From Olivibacter domesticus (lineage in GTDB: Bacteria > Bacteroidota > Bacteroidia > Sphingobacteriales > Sphingobacteriaceae), in contig NZ_FOAF01000003.1 of NCBI RefSeq assembly GCF_900109575.1, forward strand, positions 62,001 to 126,000: a stretch of 64,000 nt of DNA, written 5' to 3'. A model generated the notes under the pieces. It was not told the origin of the DNA, ran no database searches, and was given only the letters and a program-made list of their open reading frames with translations. Shown piece after piece: positions 7,200-18,115 of this stretch (position 1 is the first letter of the stretch; each line of letters begins with the position of its first letter). A program made the position numbers and the translations under genes.

Positions 7200-7952
7200 A
7201 TGAAGAAAATTATTCTCTTATTGCTCTGTATTTTTGTCGGTCTTTTTAGTTATGCGGCGCTTCCCGAACATAGTTATATCCGTATAACCGTAAATAACAA
7301 AGAATGTATTGTACAATTAAGCAATCTGACGCCGAAACATCGCGATAACTTTATTAAACTTGTTAAGGAAAGCATTTATGACAGTACTCTTTTCCATAGA
7401 GTAATAAAAGATTTTATGATTCAGGGCGGGGATCCAGATTCGAAAGGAGCTGCTTCTGGGACGCTTTTAGGTGAGGGTGATTTAGGATATACTATCCCTG
7501 CAGAATTTAACGATAGCCTTTTTCACAAAAAAGGTGCACTTGCCGCTGCTCGAGACAATAATCCTGAAAAAGCCTCAAGCGCAACTCAGTTTTATTTGGT
7601 GCAAGGTAAAAAATATACTGCAAAAGAGCTGGACCGTATGGAAGAACTCAAACTAAAGGGACAAAAAATTCCCGAGACACATCGCAAGGTATATGAAACA
7701 CTGGGTGGCTCACCTTTTTTAGACCATAACTATACCGTGTTTGGTGAAGTTGTTAAAGGTATAGATCTTATTGACAGCATCGCGGCTCTTCCTACGGACA
7801 GTAACGATAGACCCTTGCAAAATCAAATCATAAAAATGGACATCCTTACACCCCTAGCTGTACGAAAACTAGAAGCCGAATTAAAGGGGGAGCCTTATAA
7901 ACCATCCATATTCAGGCGTTTTTTAGATCTATTTGTCAAGGACAATTATTAA
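7200..7952 (+). CDS. Exported cyclophilin-type peptidyl-prolyl isomerase
   Basis: It starts at ATG 7200, giving a signal peptide (MKKIILLLLCIFVGLFSYAA). The cyclophilin fold follows, with FHRVIKDFMIQGGDP, GLGYTIPAEF-like segment GDLGYTIPAEF, SSATQFYLVQG and YTVFGEVVKGID. The insertion around residues 125-160 (KKYTAKELDRMEELKLKG) is usual in Bacteroidota homologues. It would act on exported proteins in the periplasm. An upstream in-frame TTG would remove the signal peptide from the N-terminus, so the ATG is preferred. Confidence 0.93.
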   Translation: MKKIILLLLCIFVGLFSYAALPEHSYIRITVNNKECIVQLSNLTPKHRDNFIKLVKESIYDSTLFHRVIKDFMIQGGDPDSKGAASGTLLGEGDLGYTIPAEFNDSLFHKKGALAAARDNNPEKASSATQFYLVQGKKYTAKELDRMEELKLKGQKIPETHRKVYETLGGSPFLDHNYTVFGEVVKGIDLIDSIAALPTDSNDRPLQNQIIKMDILTPLAVRKLEAELKGEPYKPSIFRRFLDLFVKDNY

Positions 7953-8018
7953 CAGTAACCACGACGGAATGGTCATGACTATATTTATAGCACCCTTTCT
8001 TGATGTTCAGAACAACGG

Positions 8019-8795
8019 ATGACGAAAATTATAACTTACAACGTAAACGGTATAAGGGCCGCCTTGCGCAAAGACCTATTAAGTTGGCTCAAAACAACCA
8101 ACGCTGATATTATTTGCCTGCAAGAAATCAAGGCATCTCCCGATCAATTAATAGATCTTCTACTGCTAGAAGGCTTAGGCTATGAACATTATTGGTTTCC
8201 CGCGGAAAAAAAGGGGTATAGTGGCACTGCCATTTTAACAAAAAAGACGCCTAAACATATTGAATACGGGTGTGGCATTGAACTATATGATAAAGAAGGC
8301 AGAATAATCCGCGCTGATTTTGAAGCCTTTTCTGTTATTAGCGCTTATTTCCCTTCCGGATCTAGCGGAGATTTAAGGCAAGATTTCAAGTATCAATTCT
8401 TGGACGACTTTCAACAGTATAGCGACAAACTTCTTACGGAAATACCCAATCTTGTTATTTCCGGAGATTACAATATCTGTCATAAAGCTATCGATATTCA
8501 CAATCCTAAGGCTAATGCTAACTCATCTGGCTTTTTACCAGAAGAGCGGACGTGGATGGACGGTTTTATAAATAGTGGTTATATCGATTCTTTTAGACAT
8601 CTACACCCCGAACCTCATCATTATACCTGGTGGAGTTATCGAGCCAACGCCCGTGCTAAAAATTTGGGTTGGCGTATTGATTATAACATGGTAAGCAAGG
8701 CCCTTGAGCATAAGATTAGACACGCACAAATTTTACCAGAAGCGGTACATTCAGATCATTGTCCTGTGTTGTTAGAATTGGATGCCTTTCTTTAA
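8019..8795 (+). CDS. xth: Exodeoxyribonuclease III / AP endonuclease
   Basis: This 258-residue protein of the exonuclease-endonuclease-phosphatase superfamily has the ExoIII motifs in order: ITYNVNGIRAA, LQEIKA (metal-binding Glu), GYSGTAILTKK, GDYNICH, YTWWSYR, NLGWRIDYNM and SDHCPVLLEL. It cleaves DNA at abasic sites in base-excision repair. It is complete and starts at the first ATG. It appears monocistronic, convergent with the 8837 gene. Confidence 0.96.
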   Translation: MTKIITYNVNGIRAALRKDLLSWLKTTNADIICLQEIKASPDQLIDLLLLEGLGYEHYWFPAEKKGYSGTAILTKKTPKHIEYGCGIELYDKEGRIIRADFEAFSVISAYFPSGSSGDLRQDFKYQFLDDFQQYSDKLLTEIPNLVISGDYNICHKAIDIHNPKANANSSGFLPEERTWMDGFINSGYIDSFRHLHPEPHHYTWWSYRANARAKNLGWRIDYNMVSKALEHKIRHAQILPEAVHSDHCPVLLELDAFL

Positions 8796-8836
8796 TAAGT
8801 AGTCAATTGCAAGCATAATAACTATACCCTAACAGC

Positions 8837-9271
8837 TTAACTCTGGCTGGTATGATCGGAAATGATAACCCACTTATCGGCTATTTTCTTAAAAAGAAGG
8901 GTAAAAGTTCCACCGATATCACCCTTCTTTCGTGTTAAATGCCACTTACCGAGCACGAAATAGTAATCCTCTGACAAGGGATTAACTTGCAAGAGGTCAA
9001 ACTTAAGTTTTCCCATACTTGCTTGGTCGGGATAGGTTTTAAGGTAACGATCAAAAGCTGCCTGCCAGCCATACACTGGCCCTTGGCTTCCAACAAAAAG
9101 CAAGCTATCGCTTTTCCAGTAAACCTCCATAAAAGCGGCAACGTCCCCTTTGTTCCAAGCCTCCTGCTGTAAACTCATCGCTCCTCTTATATCTTTTTCG
9201 GCATTATTTTGTCCATATACTTGTAATACACCCATTAATAAGATACTGCAACATAAAAAAATTGTCTTCAT
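8837..9271 (-). CDS. Exported SnoaL/DUF4440-like (NTF2-fold) protein
   Basis: A signal peptide (about residues 1-20, ending VYGQ) precedes an NTF2-like domain with IRGAMSLQQEAWNKGDVAAF, SDSLLFVGSQGPVYGW, LGKWHLTRKKGDIGGTFTLL and KWVIISDHTS. These match the DUF4440/SnoaL-like family. Members range from enzymes to binding proteins, so no reaction can be assigned. Length 144 is normal. No operon partner is visible. Confidence 0.85.
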   Translation of the reverse strand: MKTIFLCCSILLMGVLQVYGQNNAEKDIRGAMSLQQEAWNKGDVAAFMEVYWKSDSLLFVGSQGPVYGWQAAFDRYLKTYPDQASMGKLKFDLLQVNPLSEDYYFVLGKWHLTRKKGDIGGTFTLLFKKIADKWVIISDHTSQS

Positions 9272-9415
9272 CTGTTATTTTTTGTTTTTTTGATCAGTAG
9301 AGCCATTGATTATTAAAATCATCAGTTGGAATTACACTTTAAAACCTAAATCCGGCAATTTCATTCAGCGTTCACACATCTTAGGCTCGTAAATGTAATT
9401 CTTTAAAGGGATTAA

Positions 9416-9445
9416 ATTAGTGATTATCTATCATTATTAGTGATT
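9416..9445. repeat. Ten-base direct repeat, 20-bp spacing
   Basis: ATTAGTGATT occurs at 9416-9425 and again at 9436-9445, two helical turns apart, about 80 bp upstream of the thi promoter. It could be a tandem protein-binding site, or chance in AT-rich DNA. Confidence 0.3.
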
Positions 9446-9523
9446 TTTCCTTAAAATCGCCGATAACTCAATCCATATATAAATTTAGTAACAAAAATGC
9501 TATTCAACTTTTAAAATTAAGTA

Positions 9524-9556
9524 TTTGGTAGATTGGTAAAATATTTTATACCTTTG
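9524..9556 (+). promoter_or_regulatory. Promoter of the thiamine operon
   Basis: TTTG (9524-9527), 21 nt, then TACCTTTG (9549-9556) is a full match to the Bacteroidota promoter consensus. Transcription would start a few bases before the riboswitch aptamer. Confidence 0.75.
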
Positions 9557-9565
9557 ACTTAATGC

Positions 9566-9645
9566 TTTAGGGGTGTCCCATTTTTGGGGCTGAGAGTTAC
9601 CCTCACAACCTGCTCAGGATAATGCCTGCGAAGGGAAAAGTAAGA
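9566..9645 (+). promoter_or_regulatory. TPP riboswitch (THI element)
   Basis: The conserved THI-box blocks are present in order: GGGGTG near 9570, GGGGCTGAGAG (9586-9595), ACCC, ACCTG (9608-9612), CAGGATAATGCCTGCG and AGGGAA (9632-9637). The aptamer lies about 60 nt upstream of thiS and will repress the operon when thiamine pyrophosphate is bound. No terminator hairpin is obvious between it and the start codon, so control of translation initiation is likely. Confidence 0.95.
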
Positions 9646-9699
9646 GCCTCATCACTGTTATTTCTTTGGTGACTTCTAAAGCAAAAAATTATTGCAATT

Positions 9700-9900
9700 A
9701 TGGAAGTCATCATCAATCAAAAAACATTTTACGTAAACTCCAATAGTTTAACTGAAGCCTTACAGCTTTATGGCCTTTCGCTAAAAAAGGGTATTGCAAT
9801 CGCTGTAAATAATCGTGTTGTTCCGAAGTCGTCCTGGAATTCCTATTCACTACAACCGTCAGATCAAATAACTGTAATCACGGCCGCTCAAGGTGGTTAA
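9700..9900 (+). CDS. thiS: Sulfur carrier protein ThiS
   Basis: This 66-residue ubiquitin-like protein ends in the required Gly-Gly (TAAQGG). ThiF adenylates that C-terminus and it then becomes a thiocarboxylate, which donates sulfur to ThiG for thiazole synthesis. The core pattern LKKGIAIAVNNRVVPKSSW is typical. It is the first gene behind the TPP riboswitch. Confidence 0.95.
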   Translation: MEVIINQKTFYVNSNSLTEALQLYGLSLKKGIAIAVNNRVVPKSSWNSYSLQPSDQITVITAAQGG

Positions 9901-9923
9901 CGTAATATGATTGTCTAAAATAA

Positions 9924-11810
<1,887 letters not shown>

Positions 11811-11828
11811 TTCGGTGAATAAGCGGCC

Positions 11829-12398
11829 ATGAAAACTGTTGTCATAACGGCGGAAACCTTTTTAAAAGACGAGATCGAGCACATTGAGGAGTTATTTGAT
11901 GCGGGCTTACAATGCTTGCACATAAGGAAGCCCTCAGCGGATTCAAACAGAATAAAACGTTTTATAGGTTCTATCAATAGTTCGTTTCATAATAGAATTA
12001 TCGTTCATAAACACACTGAATTAATACACTATTTTAATTTAGCAGGTGTGCATGTTAACAGGAGTCAATTTAAATCATTAAGAATGCCCTTTGGTATAGT
12101 ATCTACTTCGGTTCATGCACAAGCGGAGCTCGAAGAATTGGATAGACAAGAAGGCCAGCTTTTTATAAGCCCCGTATATGATAGCATATCAAAAAAGGGA
12201 TATTTAGGCAATTGCGAACTGCTTTCCCTTGGCAGACATGCAAGAAAATGTACGTTAATCGCCTTAGGCGGCATTAACGATCAAAACATACAAAAAGTAA
12301 AAGAACATGGATTTGATGGAGCGGCATTACTGGGATATATATGGGAAAGTGACAATCCTTTAAAGCGTTTTCTTCATATCAAAAACTTAATAAATTAG
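11829..12398 (+). CDS. ThiE/TenI-like protein (thiazole tautomerase-like)
   Basis: A TIM-barrel of the thiamine-phosphate synthase/TenI family, 189 residues, shorter than the adjacent ThiE. It has CLHIRKPSA, a divergent phosphate-loop region (AGVHVNRSQF instead of GVHLGxxD), LFISPVYDSISKKGY and LIALGGIN. Loss of the ThiE pyrimidine-binding Asp pattern and the TenI-like SPVYDSISK segment favour a TenI-type thiazole tautomerase or an auxiliary role. Its stop abuts the ATG of thiE, so it is translated within the operon. Function is inferred. Confidence 0.8.
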   Translation: MKTVVITAETFLKDEIEHIEELFDAGLQCLHIRKPSADSNRIKRFIGSINSSFHNRIIVHKHTELIHYFNLAGVHVNRSQFKSLRMPFGIVSTSVHAQAELEELDRQEGQLFISPVYDSISKKGYLGNCELLSLGRHARKCTLIALGGINDQNIQKVKEHGFDGAALLGYIWESDNPLKRFLHIKNLIN

Positions 12399-13061
12399 AT
12401 GAAAGTCATTGCAAAACTTCACTATATTACCCATCCTACGAGCCATTTAAGCACCTTGGAACAGGTAAAAATGGTTACCGCCGCAGGGGTAGAATGGATT
12501 CAATTCCGACGAAAAGATTTGACTGACTCCGCTTTTAGGCAGGAAGCCTCTCTCAGTATGAATCTAGCGAAAGCAAATAAAGCAACCTTTATAATAAATG
12601 ATAGGGTATTTGTTGCCCAAGAGTTGGAAGCAGACGGCGTTCACCTTGGTAATGAAGATATGAACCCTATGAAAGCACGTGAAATCCTTGGAGATGACAA
12701 GATTATCGGATGCACGGCTAATACCTTTGATGACATTCTCCGCCTCAGTTTGTTACCCATTGATTACATCGGACTAGGTCCTTACCGACACACCCCTACA
12801 AAGACAAAACTAAGTCCGATTTTAGGGCTTTCCGGTTATTTGGATATTCTCCAGAAAATGGCTGATCACAATATCTCCATTCCTATTATTGCCATAGGCG
12901 GTATCTTACTGAATGACCTTACTGCCTTGTTTAATACCGGTATACATGGGATAGCACTTTCAGGAGCAATTACCAGTAGCGATTCTCCACAAACTTTATG
13001 TAATAACATATTAAAAGAAATTGAAAGAACGTATGACACAAACATTAAAGATTGCCGATAA
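12399..13061 (+). CDS. thiE: Thiamine-phosphate synthase ThiE
   Basis: It couples hydroxymethylpyrimidine diphosphate with thiazole phosphate. Motifs in the 220-residue TIM barrel are [47 protein letters not shown] and IPIIAIGGI. It starts directly after the stop of the TenI-like gene and overlaps thiG by about 29 nt, which suggests coupled translation. Confidence 0.94.
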   Translation: MKVIAKLHYITHPTSHLSTLEQVKMVTAAGVEWIQFRRKDLTDSAFRQEASLSMNLAKANKATFIINDRVFVAQELEADGVHLGNEDMNPMKAREILGDDKIIGCTANTFDDILRLSLLPIDYIGLGPYRHTPTKTKLSPILGLSGYLDILQKMADHNISIPIIAIGGILLNDLTALFNTGIHGIALSGAITSSDSPQTLCNNILKEIERTYDTNIKDCR

Positions 13062-13812
13062 AATTTTCTCCTCCCGATTATTTACCGGAACTGGAAAATT
13101 TGGATCCACAAAAACAATGGAAGAAGCGCTCTTAGTTTCTGAAAGTGAGTTGGTAACAGTAGCGTTAAAACGTATTGAACACCAGCAAAGGGAACAAGAC
13201 AACTTGTTAGCATGTCTTCATCATGCTCATATAAACCTACTGCCGAACACTTCCGGTGTCCGTACAGCTAAAGAGGCTATTCTTGCAGCAGAATTGGCAA
13301 GGGAGGCATTAGAAACAAATTGGTTAAAACTAGAAATACATCCAGATCCTAAATATTTAATGCCTGATCCCATCGAAACGTTAAAAGCAGCGGAGGAGCT
13401 TGTCAGATTGGGCTTTATAATACTTCCTTACTGTAACGCAGATCCTGTACTTTGTAAACGCTTGGAAGAGGTTGGCGTTGCTGCAGTGATGCCTTTAGGA
13501 GCTCCTATTGGCAGCAACCAGGGACTGAAAACGCTGTCTATGTTGGAGATCATCATTGCACAATCGACAGTGCCCGTAATAATTGATGCAGGTATTGGAA
13601 AACCCAGCCATGCCGCACAGGCAATGGAAATAGGAGCAGATGCAGTGCTAGTAAACACAGCGATTGCTACAGCCGAAAACCCCATTAATATGGCATTGGC
13701 ATTTAAACAGGCGGTCATTGCGGGTCGACTAGCTTATGAATCAGGCTTAAGTCCAATGATCAAAAAAGATGCTTCTGCCTCTAGTCCGCTTACTTCCTTC
13801 TTAACCGTTTAA
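13033..13812 (+). CDS. thiG: Thiazole synthase ThiG
   Basis: ThiG forms the thiazole ring from deoxyxylulose phosphate, dehydroglycine and ThiS thiocarboxylate. The protein shows [22 protein letters not shown], the Schiff-base Lys in [51 protein letters not shown] and [11 protein letters not shown] take the ATG at 13033 ([10 protein letters not shown]) rather than a TTG at 13021. It overlaps thiE, and thiH follows after 3 nt. Confidence 0.95.
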   Translation: MTQTLKIADKIFSSRLFTGTGKFGSTKTMEEALLVSESELVTVALKRIEHQQREQDNLLACLHHAHINLLPNTSGVRTAKEAILAAELAREALETNWLKLEIHPDPKYLMPDPIETLKAAEELVRLGFIILPYCNADPVLCKRLEEVGVAAVMPLGAPIGSNQGLKTLSMLEIIIAQSTVPVIIDAGIGKPSHAAQAMEIGADAVLVNTAIATAENPINMALAFKQAVIAGRLAYESGLSPMIKKDASASSPLTSFLTV

Positions 13813-13815
13813 AAT

Positions 13816-14928
13816 ATGTTTTCGGAAAGTTTTAATAAATATAGATGGGAAGCGGAACAAATTTCCATCTATGGAAAAAATGCCTTGGATGTTGAAAAAG
13901 CGTTGAGCAATATAAAGCGATCATATGAAGATTTTAAAGCGCTAATTTCACCTGCTGCCACACCGTTCATAGAACAGATGGCCCAAATCAGCCATCGTGA
14001 AACTCAAAAACGTTTTGGTAAAACAATTCAATTATATGCACCTCTCTATTTATCAAATGAATGCCAAAACATATGTACCTATTGCGGTTTCAGTTTGGAT
14101 AACAAAATACCGCGCAAAACATTAACAACCTTCGAGTTATTACAAGAAATTGATGCCATTAAACAGATGGGTTACCAACATATATTATTGGTAACGGGAG
14201 AAGCCCAACAAATGGTTGGCATGGATTATTTTAAAAAAGTACTACCTATCGTTAAATCTCATTTTGCACACGTTGCTATGGAAGTACAGCCTCTAGATGA
14301 ACATGAATACCAAGAATTACACACACTTGGCGTGAATACAATTTTAGTATATCAAGAAACCTATCACCAAGAAGACTATAAAACACACCATCCTAAAGGT
14401 AAAAAATCGAATTTTTATTACCGACTTGAAACACCCGACAGGATTGGGAAGGCAGGTATACATAAAATAGGTTTAGGTGCCCTGTTGGGATTAGATGACT
14501 GGCGTACGGATAGTGCTTTTACGGCTCTTCATCTCCTTTATTTAGAAAAGCATTATTGGAAAAGTAGGTTTTCGGTTTCTTTTCCGCGACTAAGACCACA
14601 TGCTGGTGGATTAGTCCCCAAGTCAATTATAACGGATGCTGAATTAGTTCAGTTGATATGTGCGTGGCGAATTTTTAACAGCGATATAGAACTATCTATG
14701 TCGACACGAGAAAGCTGGACCTTTCGTGATAACATCATAAAATTAGGCATCACCTCCATTAGTGCAGGTTCTAAAACCAATCCGGGAGGTTATGCCGTTG
14801 AACCCGAAAGCCTTGAACAGTTTGAGATTGATGATAGCAGATCTCCGTCACAGATAGCCCGTATTATTAAGGAAGCAGGTTACGACCCTATTTGGAAAGA
14901 TTGGGACGCTATTCTTCAAACTACTTAA
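13816..14928 (+). CDS. thiH: 2-iminoacetate synthase ThiH
   Basis: This radical-SAM tyrosine lyase supplies dehydroglycine to ThiG in the anaerobic-type thiazole pathway. The 370-residue protein has the cluster motif CQNICTYCGF (CxxxCxxC, near residue 92), LLVTGEAQQ and FSVSFPRLRPHAGG. Having thiH rather than thiO indicates the ThiH route for the glycine imine. It sits 3 nt after thiG. Confidence 0.96.
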   Translation: MFSESFNKYRWEAEQISIYGKNALDVEKALSNIKRSYEDFKALISPAATPFIEQMAQISHRETQKRFGKTIQLYAPLYLSNECQNICTYCGFSLDNKIPRKTLTTFELLQEIDAIKQMGYQHILLVTGEAQQMVGMDYFKKVLPIVKSHFAHVAMEVQPLDEHEYQELHTLGVNTILVYQETYHQEDYKTHHPKGKKSNFYYRLETPDRIGKAGIHKIGLGALLGLDDWRTDSAFTALHLLYLEKHYWKSRFSVSFPRLRPHAGGLVPKSIITDAELVQLICAWRIFNSDIELSMSTRESWTFRDNIIKLGITSISAGSKTNPGGYAVEPESLEQFEIDDSRSPSQIARIIKEAGYDPIWKDWDAILQTT

Positions 14929-14939
14929 CAAAATGTAAT

Positions 14940-16016
14940 ATGTTAAAACAAGAAAGACAGTATTTTGACCGCCATATAAAATTAAAGGACTTTGGTGAGG
15001 CCGCTCAGAACAAGCTTTTTAATGCGAGAGTTTTGGTCGTCGGTGTCGGTGGCTTAGGGTGCCCTTTACTTCAATATTTAGTTACCGCAGGGATAAAAAC
15101 ACTTGGAATCGTGGATGGAGACAATATCTCAGCTAGTAATCTGCATAGACAAATTCTTTACACGCTACAGGATGTAGGTTTTCCTAAAGTAGAAATTGCT
15201 TCGAAAAAATTAATGTCTTTACAGCCCTTTGTTCGTATCGAAACCCATAATTTCTATTTAAATAGCCAGAATATTTTAAAAATTTTTAATGAATACGATA
15301 TTATTGTCGACGGTACTGATAATTTCGTTACACGCTTTTTAATAAACGATGCCTGCGTTATACTGGGCAAACCACTGGTATCAGGTGCAATCAATGATTA
15401 TACCGGACAACTCTCTGTATTTAACTATAAAGGAGGCCCCACTTATAGATGTCTCTTCCCCGAAGAGCCATTGGATGAAGATTGTACCTCTTGTTCCGTA
15501 AATGGTGTTTTAAATGTGCTCCCTGGATTGATTGCGCTTTACATGGCCAATGAAGTAATCAAAATAGTTACCGATTATGGAGAAGTTCTTTCCGGCAAAT
15601 TGTTATTGATTGACATACAAAGTAATCATCATCAAATTATATACATTGACGCCATTCCTGAACACCAGCGAATAACTAAACTTCCATTAGCTAAAACCGA
15701 AATACCTTCAGAGGGAGAAAGTGAGGAAACAAACAAAATTTTGTTGAGTCTCCGAGACGTGCAGGAATATTTAGCGAAAAATCCAAAAACACAACTTATT
15801 GATGTTCGTGAAACGTGGGAATTCGATGAATATAATATTGGCGGTCAAAACATTCCCTTATTTGATCTTGTAACAAGAAAAAATGAAATCGACTCGGTTA
15901 ATACGATAGTTTTTTTGTGCCAAACGGGCAAGAGAAGCCTATATGCTGCGCATATGTTGAAAAATGATGTAAAAAGTATCTTGGCTGCTCGTTTAAATGA
16001 TAGCTCGCTATCTTAA
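14940..16016 (+). CDS. thiF: ThiF/MoeB-type adenylyltransferase fused to a rhodanese domain
   Basis: The E1-like domain (about residues 1-250) carries the nucleotide motif VVGVGGLGCP, DGDNISASNLHRQ, DGTDNFVTRFL and CTSCSVNGVLNVLPG. A rhodanese domain (about 275-355) has LIDVRETWEFDEYNIGG and the active Cys in FLCQTGKRS. It adenylates ThiS, and the fused rhodanese can deliver sulfur. The zinc-binding Cys pairs of MoeB look degraded: TYRC replaces CxxC and I see no second CxxC. The C-terminus is short after the rhodanese loop. I chose ATG 14940, 11 nt after thiH. Confidence 0.92.
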   Translation: MLKQERQYFDRHIKLKDFGEAAQNKLFNARVLVVGVGGLGCPLLQYLVTAGIKTLGIVDGDNISASNLHRQILYTLQDVGFPKVEIASKKLMSLQPFVRIETHNFYLNSQNILKIFNEYDIIVDGTDNFVTRFLINDACVILGKPLVSGAINDYTGQLSVFNYKGGPTYRCLFPEEPLDEDCTSCSVNGVLNVLPGLIALYMANEVIKIVTDYGEVLSGKLLLIDIQSNHHQIIYIDAIPEHQRITKLPLAKTEIPSEGESEETNKILLSLRDVQEYLAKNPKTQLIDVRETWEFDEYNIGGQNIPLFDLVTRKNEIDSVNTIVFLCQTGKRSLYAAHMLKNDVKSILAARLNDSSLS

Positions 16017-16334
16017 TTTTTCGTTATTTTGGTGTCGTTCTTTATCTCGTATATTTTTTTTCTCCAAATTTTTTTCCAACGCTTCTGTAAGGTTTATTCC
16101 CGTTTGATTAGCTAAACAGATCAGCACAAATAAAACGTCCGCCATTTCATCCGCGAGGTTTACTTCTTTATCCGATTTTTTGAAAGACTGCTCTCCGTAT
16201 TGCCTTGCCATTATACGAGCAACTTCCCCCACCTCCTCCATGAGCATCGCCGTATTAGTAAGCTCATTAAAATAACGGACACCAATCGTTTTAATCCAAT
16301 TATCTACTGTTTCTTGTGCTTCCTGTATAGTCAT
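16008..16334 (-). CDS. MazG-like nucleotide pyrophosphohydrolase
   Basis: This 108-residue all-helical protein has the MazG metal-site pattern: EEVGEVARIMARQYGEQ (ExxE) and NLADEMADVLFVLICLAN (ExxD). Single-domain members hydrolyse (d)NTPs and act as house-cleaning enzymes. It overlaps the convergent thiF stop by 9 nt and lies 39 nt after dtd on the same strand, so it is probably in that operon. Confidence 0.9.
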   Translation of the reverse strand: MTIQEAQETVDNWIKTIGVRYFNELTNTAMLMEEVGEVARIMARQYGEQSFKKSDKEVNLADEMADVLFVLICLANQTGINLTEALEKNLEKKNIRDKERHQNNEKLR

Positions 16335-16373
16335 TTCTCCGTCGTGATAAGCTCGCTTCTCAGCGCACTTTAG

Positions 16374-16832
16374 TTAATAATTTTCTTTATCTTTTGTATT
16401 CATCATGATAGTAACCGGCCCGTCATTGAGCAAGCTAATTTTCATATCCGCCCCAAATACACCTGTTGCTATCTTCTTATTTAACAGAAATTCCAATTCT
16501 TCAATCATCTTTTCATAGAGCGGTACAGCGACTAACTGTTTTGCTGCCCGGATAAAAGAAGGTCTATTTCCTTTTTTTGTTTGCGCAAATAAGGTAAACT
16601 GTGAAATGAGTAATACATTCCCTTCAATGTCTAAGACGGACCGATTCATTAATCCGTTGTCGTCTCCGAAAATGCGCATATTTACAATTTTTTGGGCTAA
16701 CCATTTCACATCATCCACCACGTCCTCTTGTTCAATGCCTAATAAAACAAGCAATCCATCATCAATCTGGCCGGTTATGTTATTATCTACTTTACAGGAG
16801 GCCTTCGAAACGCGTTGCACAACGGCTCTCAC
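16374..16832 (-). CDS. dtd: D-aminoacyl-tRNA deacylase
   Basis: Dtd hydrolyses D-aminoacyl-tRNAs. The start MRAVVQRVSKASCKV, the SQFTLFAQTKKGNRPSF motif and the C-terminal NDGPVT motif (the cross-subunit Gly-Pro) are all present. The start is GTG at 16832, which overlaps the TGA of pepT as GTGA, a classic coupling arrangement. A longer in-frame ATG at 16856 would add eight unusual residues. Length with GTG is 152, typical of the family. Confidence 0.95.
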   Translation of the reverse strand: MRAVVQRVSKASCKVDNNITGQIDDGLLVLLGIEQEDVVDDVKWLAQKIVNMRIFGDDNGLMNRSVLDIEGNVLLISQFTLFAQTKKGNRPSFIRAAKQLVAVPLYEKMIEELEFLLNKKIATGVFGADMKISLLNDGPVTIMMNTKDKENY

Positions 16833-18097
16833 GATACTTCCCCCCGCTCCGCCCATAGTCGGGCGATATTAATAATGGTTATCGATGCATGCTGCATGTC
16901 TTGAACGGAAACCCATTCTTGTTTACCATGGAAGGCATGTTCTCCAGCAAAGATGTTCGGACAAGGCAATCCCATAAATGATAAACGAGATCCATCGGTT
17001 CCTCCACGTATACTTCTTCTTATAGGTGTCAATCCTGCTTGTTGTATTGCCTTTAATCCGATATTCATTACTTCAGGATACTCATCAAGTACCTGCTTCA
17101 TATTTCTGTATTGTTCTTGAACTTTTAATGAATAGCTGCAATTCGGATATTGATTGATAACGCGCATAACAACCGCTTCAAGCTCCTGTTCGTGCCTTTC
17201 CAGAAGCGCATCTGAAAAATCCCTCACAATGAATTCAATTGTTGCCTGCTCTACAGTGCCAGATATTGATACTGGGTGAATAAAACCTTCTTTACCAGCA
17301 GTCGTTTCGGGAGATAATCTATCTTTTGGAAGCGCTTCGATTATTTCAGCGGCTATCTTGATAGCACTTTTCATCTTCCCTTTAGCAAAACCTGGATGAG
17401 CGCTTACGCCATCAATCGTTACAACTACGCCATCTGCAGAAAAAGTTTCATCTTCAATAGATCCAAGCGTTTCTCCATCAACTGTATAACCGAAATCTGC
17501 TCCTAATTTTTTAAGATCCACCTTATTTACACCACGCCCTATTTCTTCATCTGGCGTAAATAAAAGACGTATTTTACCATGTTTTATTTCAGGATGCTTT
17601 ATAAGCAAGGATATTGCATCCATTATTGCCGCCAATCCGGCTTTATTATCTGCTCCCAATAATGTTGTACCGCTTGCTGTGATAATATCGTTTCCATATT
17701 GATTTGTTAAATCAGGGTGGTTGGATTTCGTGATAACTTGACCGTTATCGTCTGGCAAGATAAGATCCTGTCCTTGATAATTATAATGAACGATCGGTTT
17801 AACGTCCTTTCCACTGCAATCGGGAGAAGTATCCATATGAGAACAAAAGCAAATAACCGGGATATTGTCTTCAGATGTGTTATTTTCAAGCGTTGCATAT
17901 ACATAACCGTATTCGTCCATATGAGCGTCACTTAATCCAAGCACTAATAATTCTTCAACTAAAATTTTCCCTAATTCTTTTTGCTTTTCTGTAGACGGCT
18001 GGGTTAAAGACGATGGGTCACTTTGCGTATCTACCTTAACATAACGTAAAAACCTTTCTATAACCTGATGCTCGTATGACTCTATCAAAATACTCAT
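16829..18097 (-). CDS. pepT: Peptidase T (tripeptidase)
   Basis: This M20-family zinc aminopeptidase removes N-terminal residues from tripeptides in the cytoplasm. Length 422 is normal. Metal-site motifs are CSHMDTSPDCSGKDVKP, TLLGADNKAGLAAIMDAI and LFTPDEEIGRGVNKVDL, with the C-terminal RGGTDGSRLSFMGLPCPN and HGKQEWVSV. It is followed without a gap by dtd. Confidence 0.95.
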   Translation of the reverse strand: MSILIESYEHQVIERFLRYVKVDTQSDPSSLTQPSTEKQKELGKILVEELLVLGLSDAHMDEYGYVYATLENNTSEDNIPVICFCSHMDTSPDCSGKDVKPIVHYNYQGQDLILPDDNGQVITKSNHPDLTNQYGNDIITASGTTLLGADNKAGLAAIMDAISLLIKHPEIKHGKIRLLFTPDEEIGRGVNKVDLKKLGADFGYTVDGETLGSIEDETFSADGVVVTIDGVSAHPGFAKGKMKSAIKIAAEIIEALPKDRLSPETTAGKEGFIHPVSISGTVEQATIEFIVRDFSDALLERHEQELEAVVMRVINQYPNCSYSLKVQEQYRNMKQVLDEYPEVMNIGLKAIQQAGLTPIRRSIRGGTDGSRLSFMGLPCPNIFAGEHAFHGKQEWVSVQDMQHASITIINIARLWAERGEVS

Positions 18098-18115
18098 GCT
18101 GTAAAATTAAGAAAA

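Noticed and set aside
9700-9900. thiS as a MoaD-type molybdopterin protein
   Set aside because: It lies first behind a TPP riboswitch and is followed by thiC, thiG and thiH, so the thiamine role is clear.
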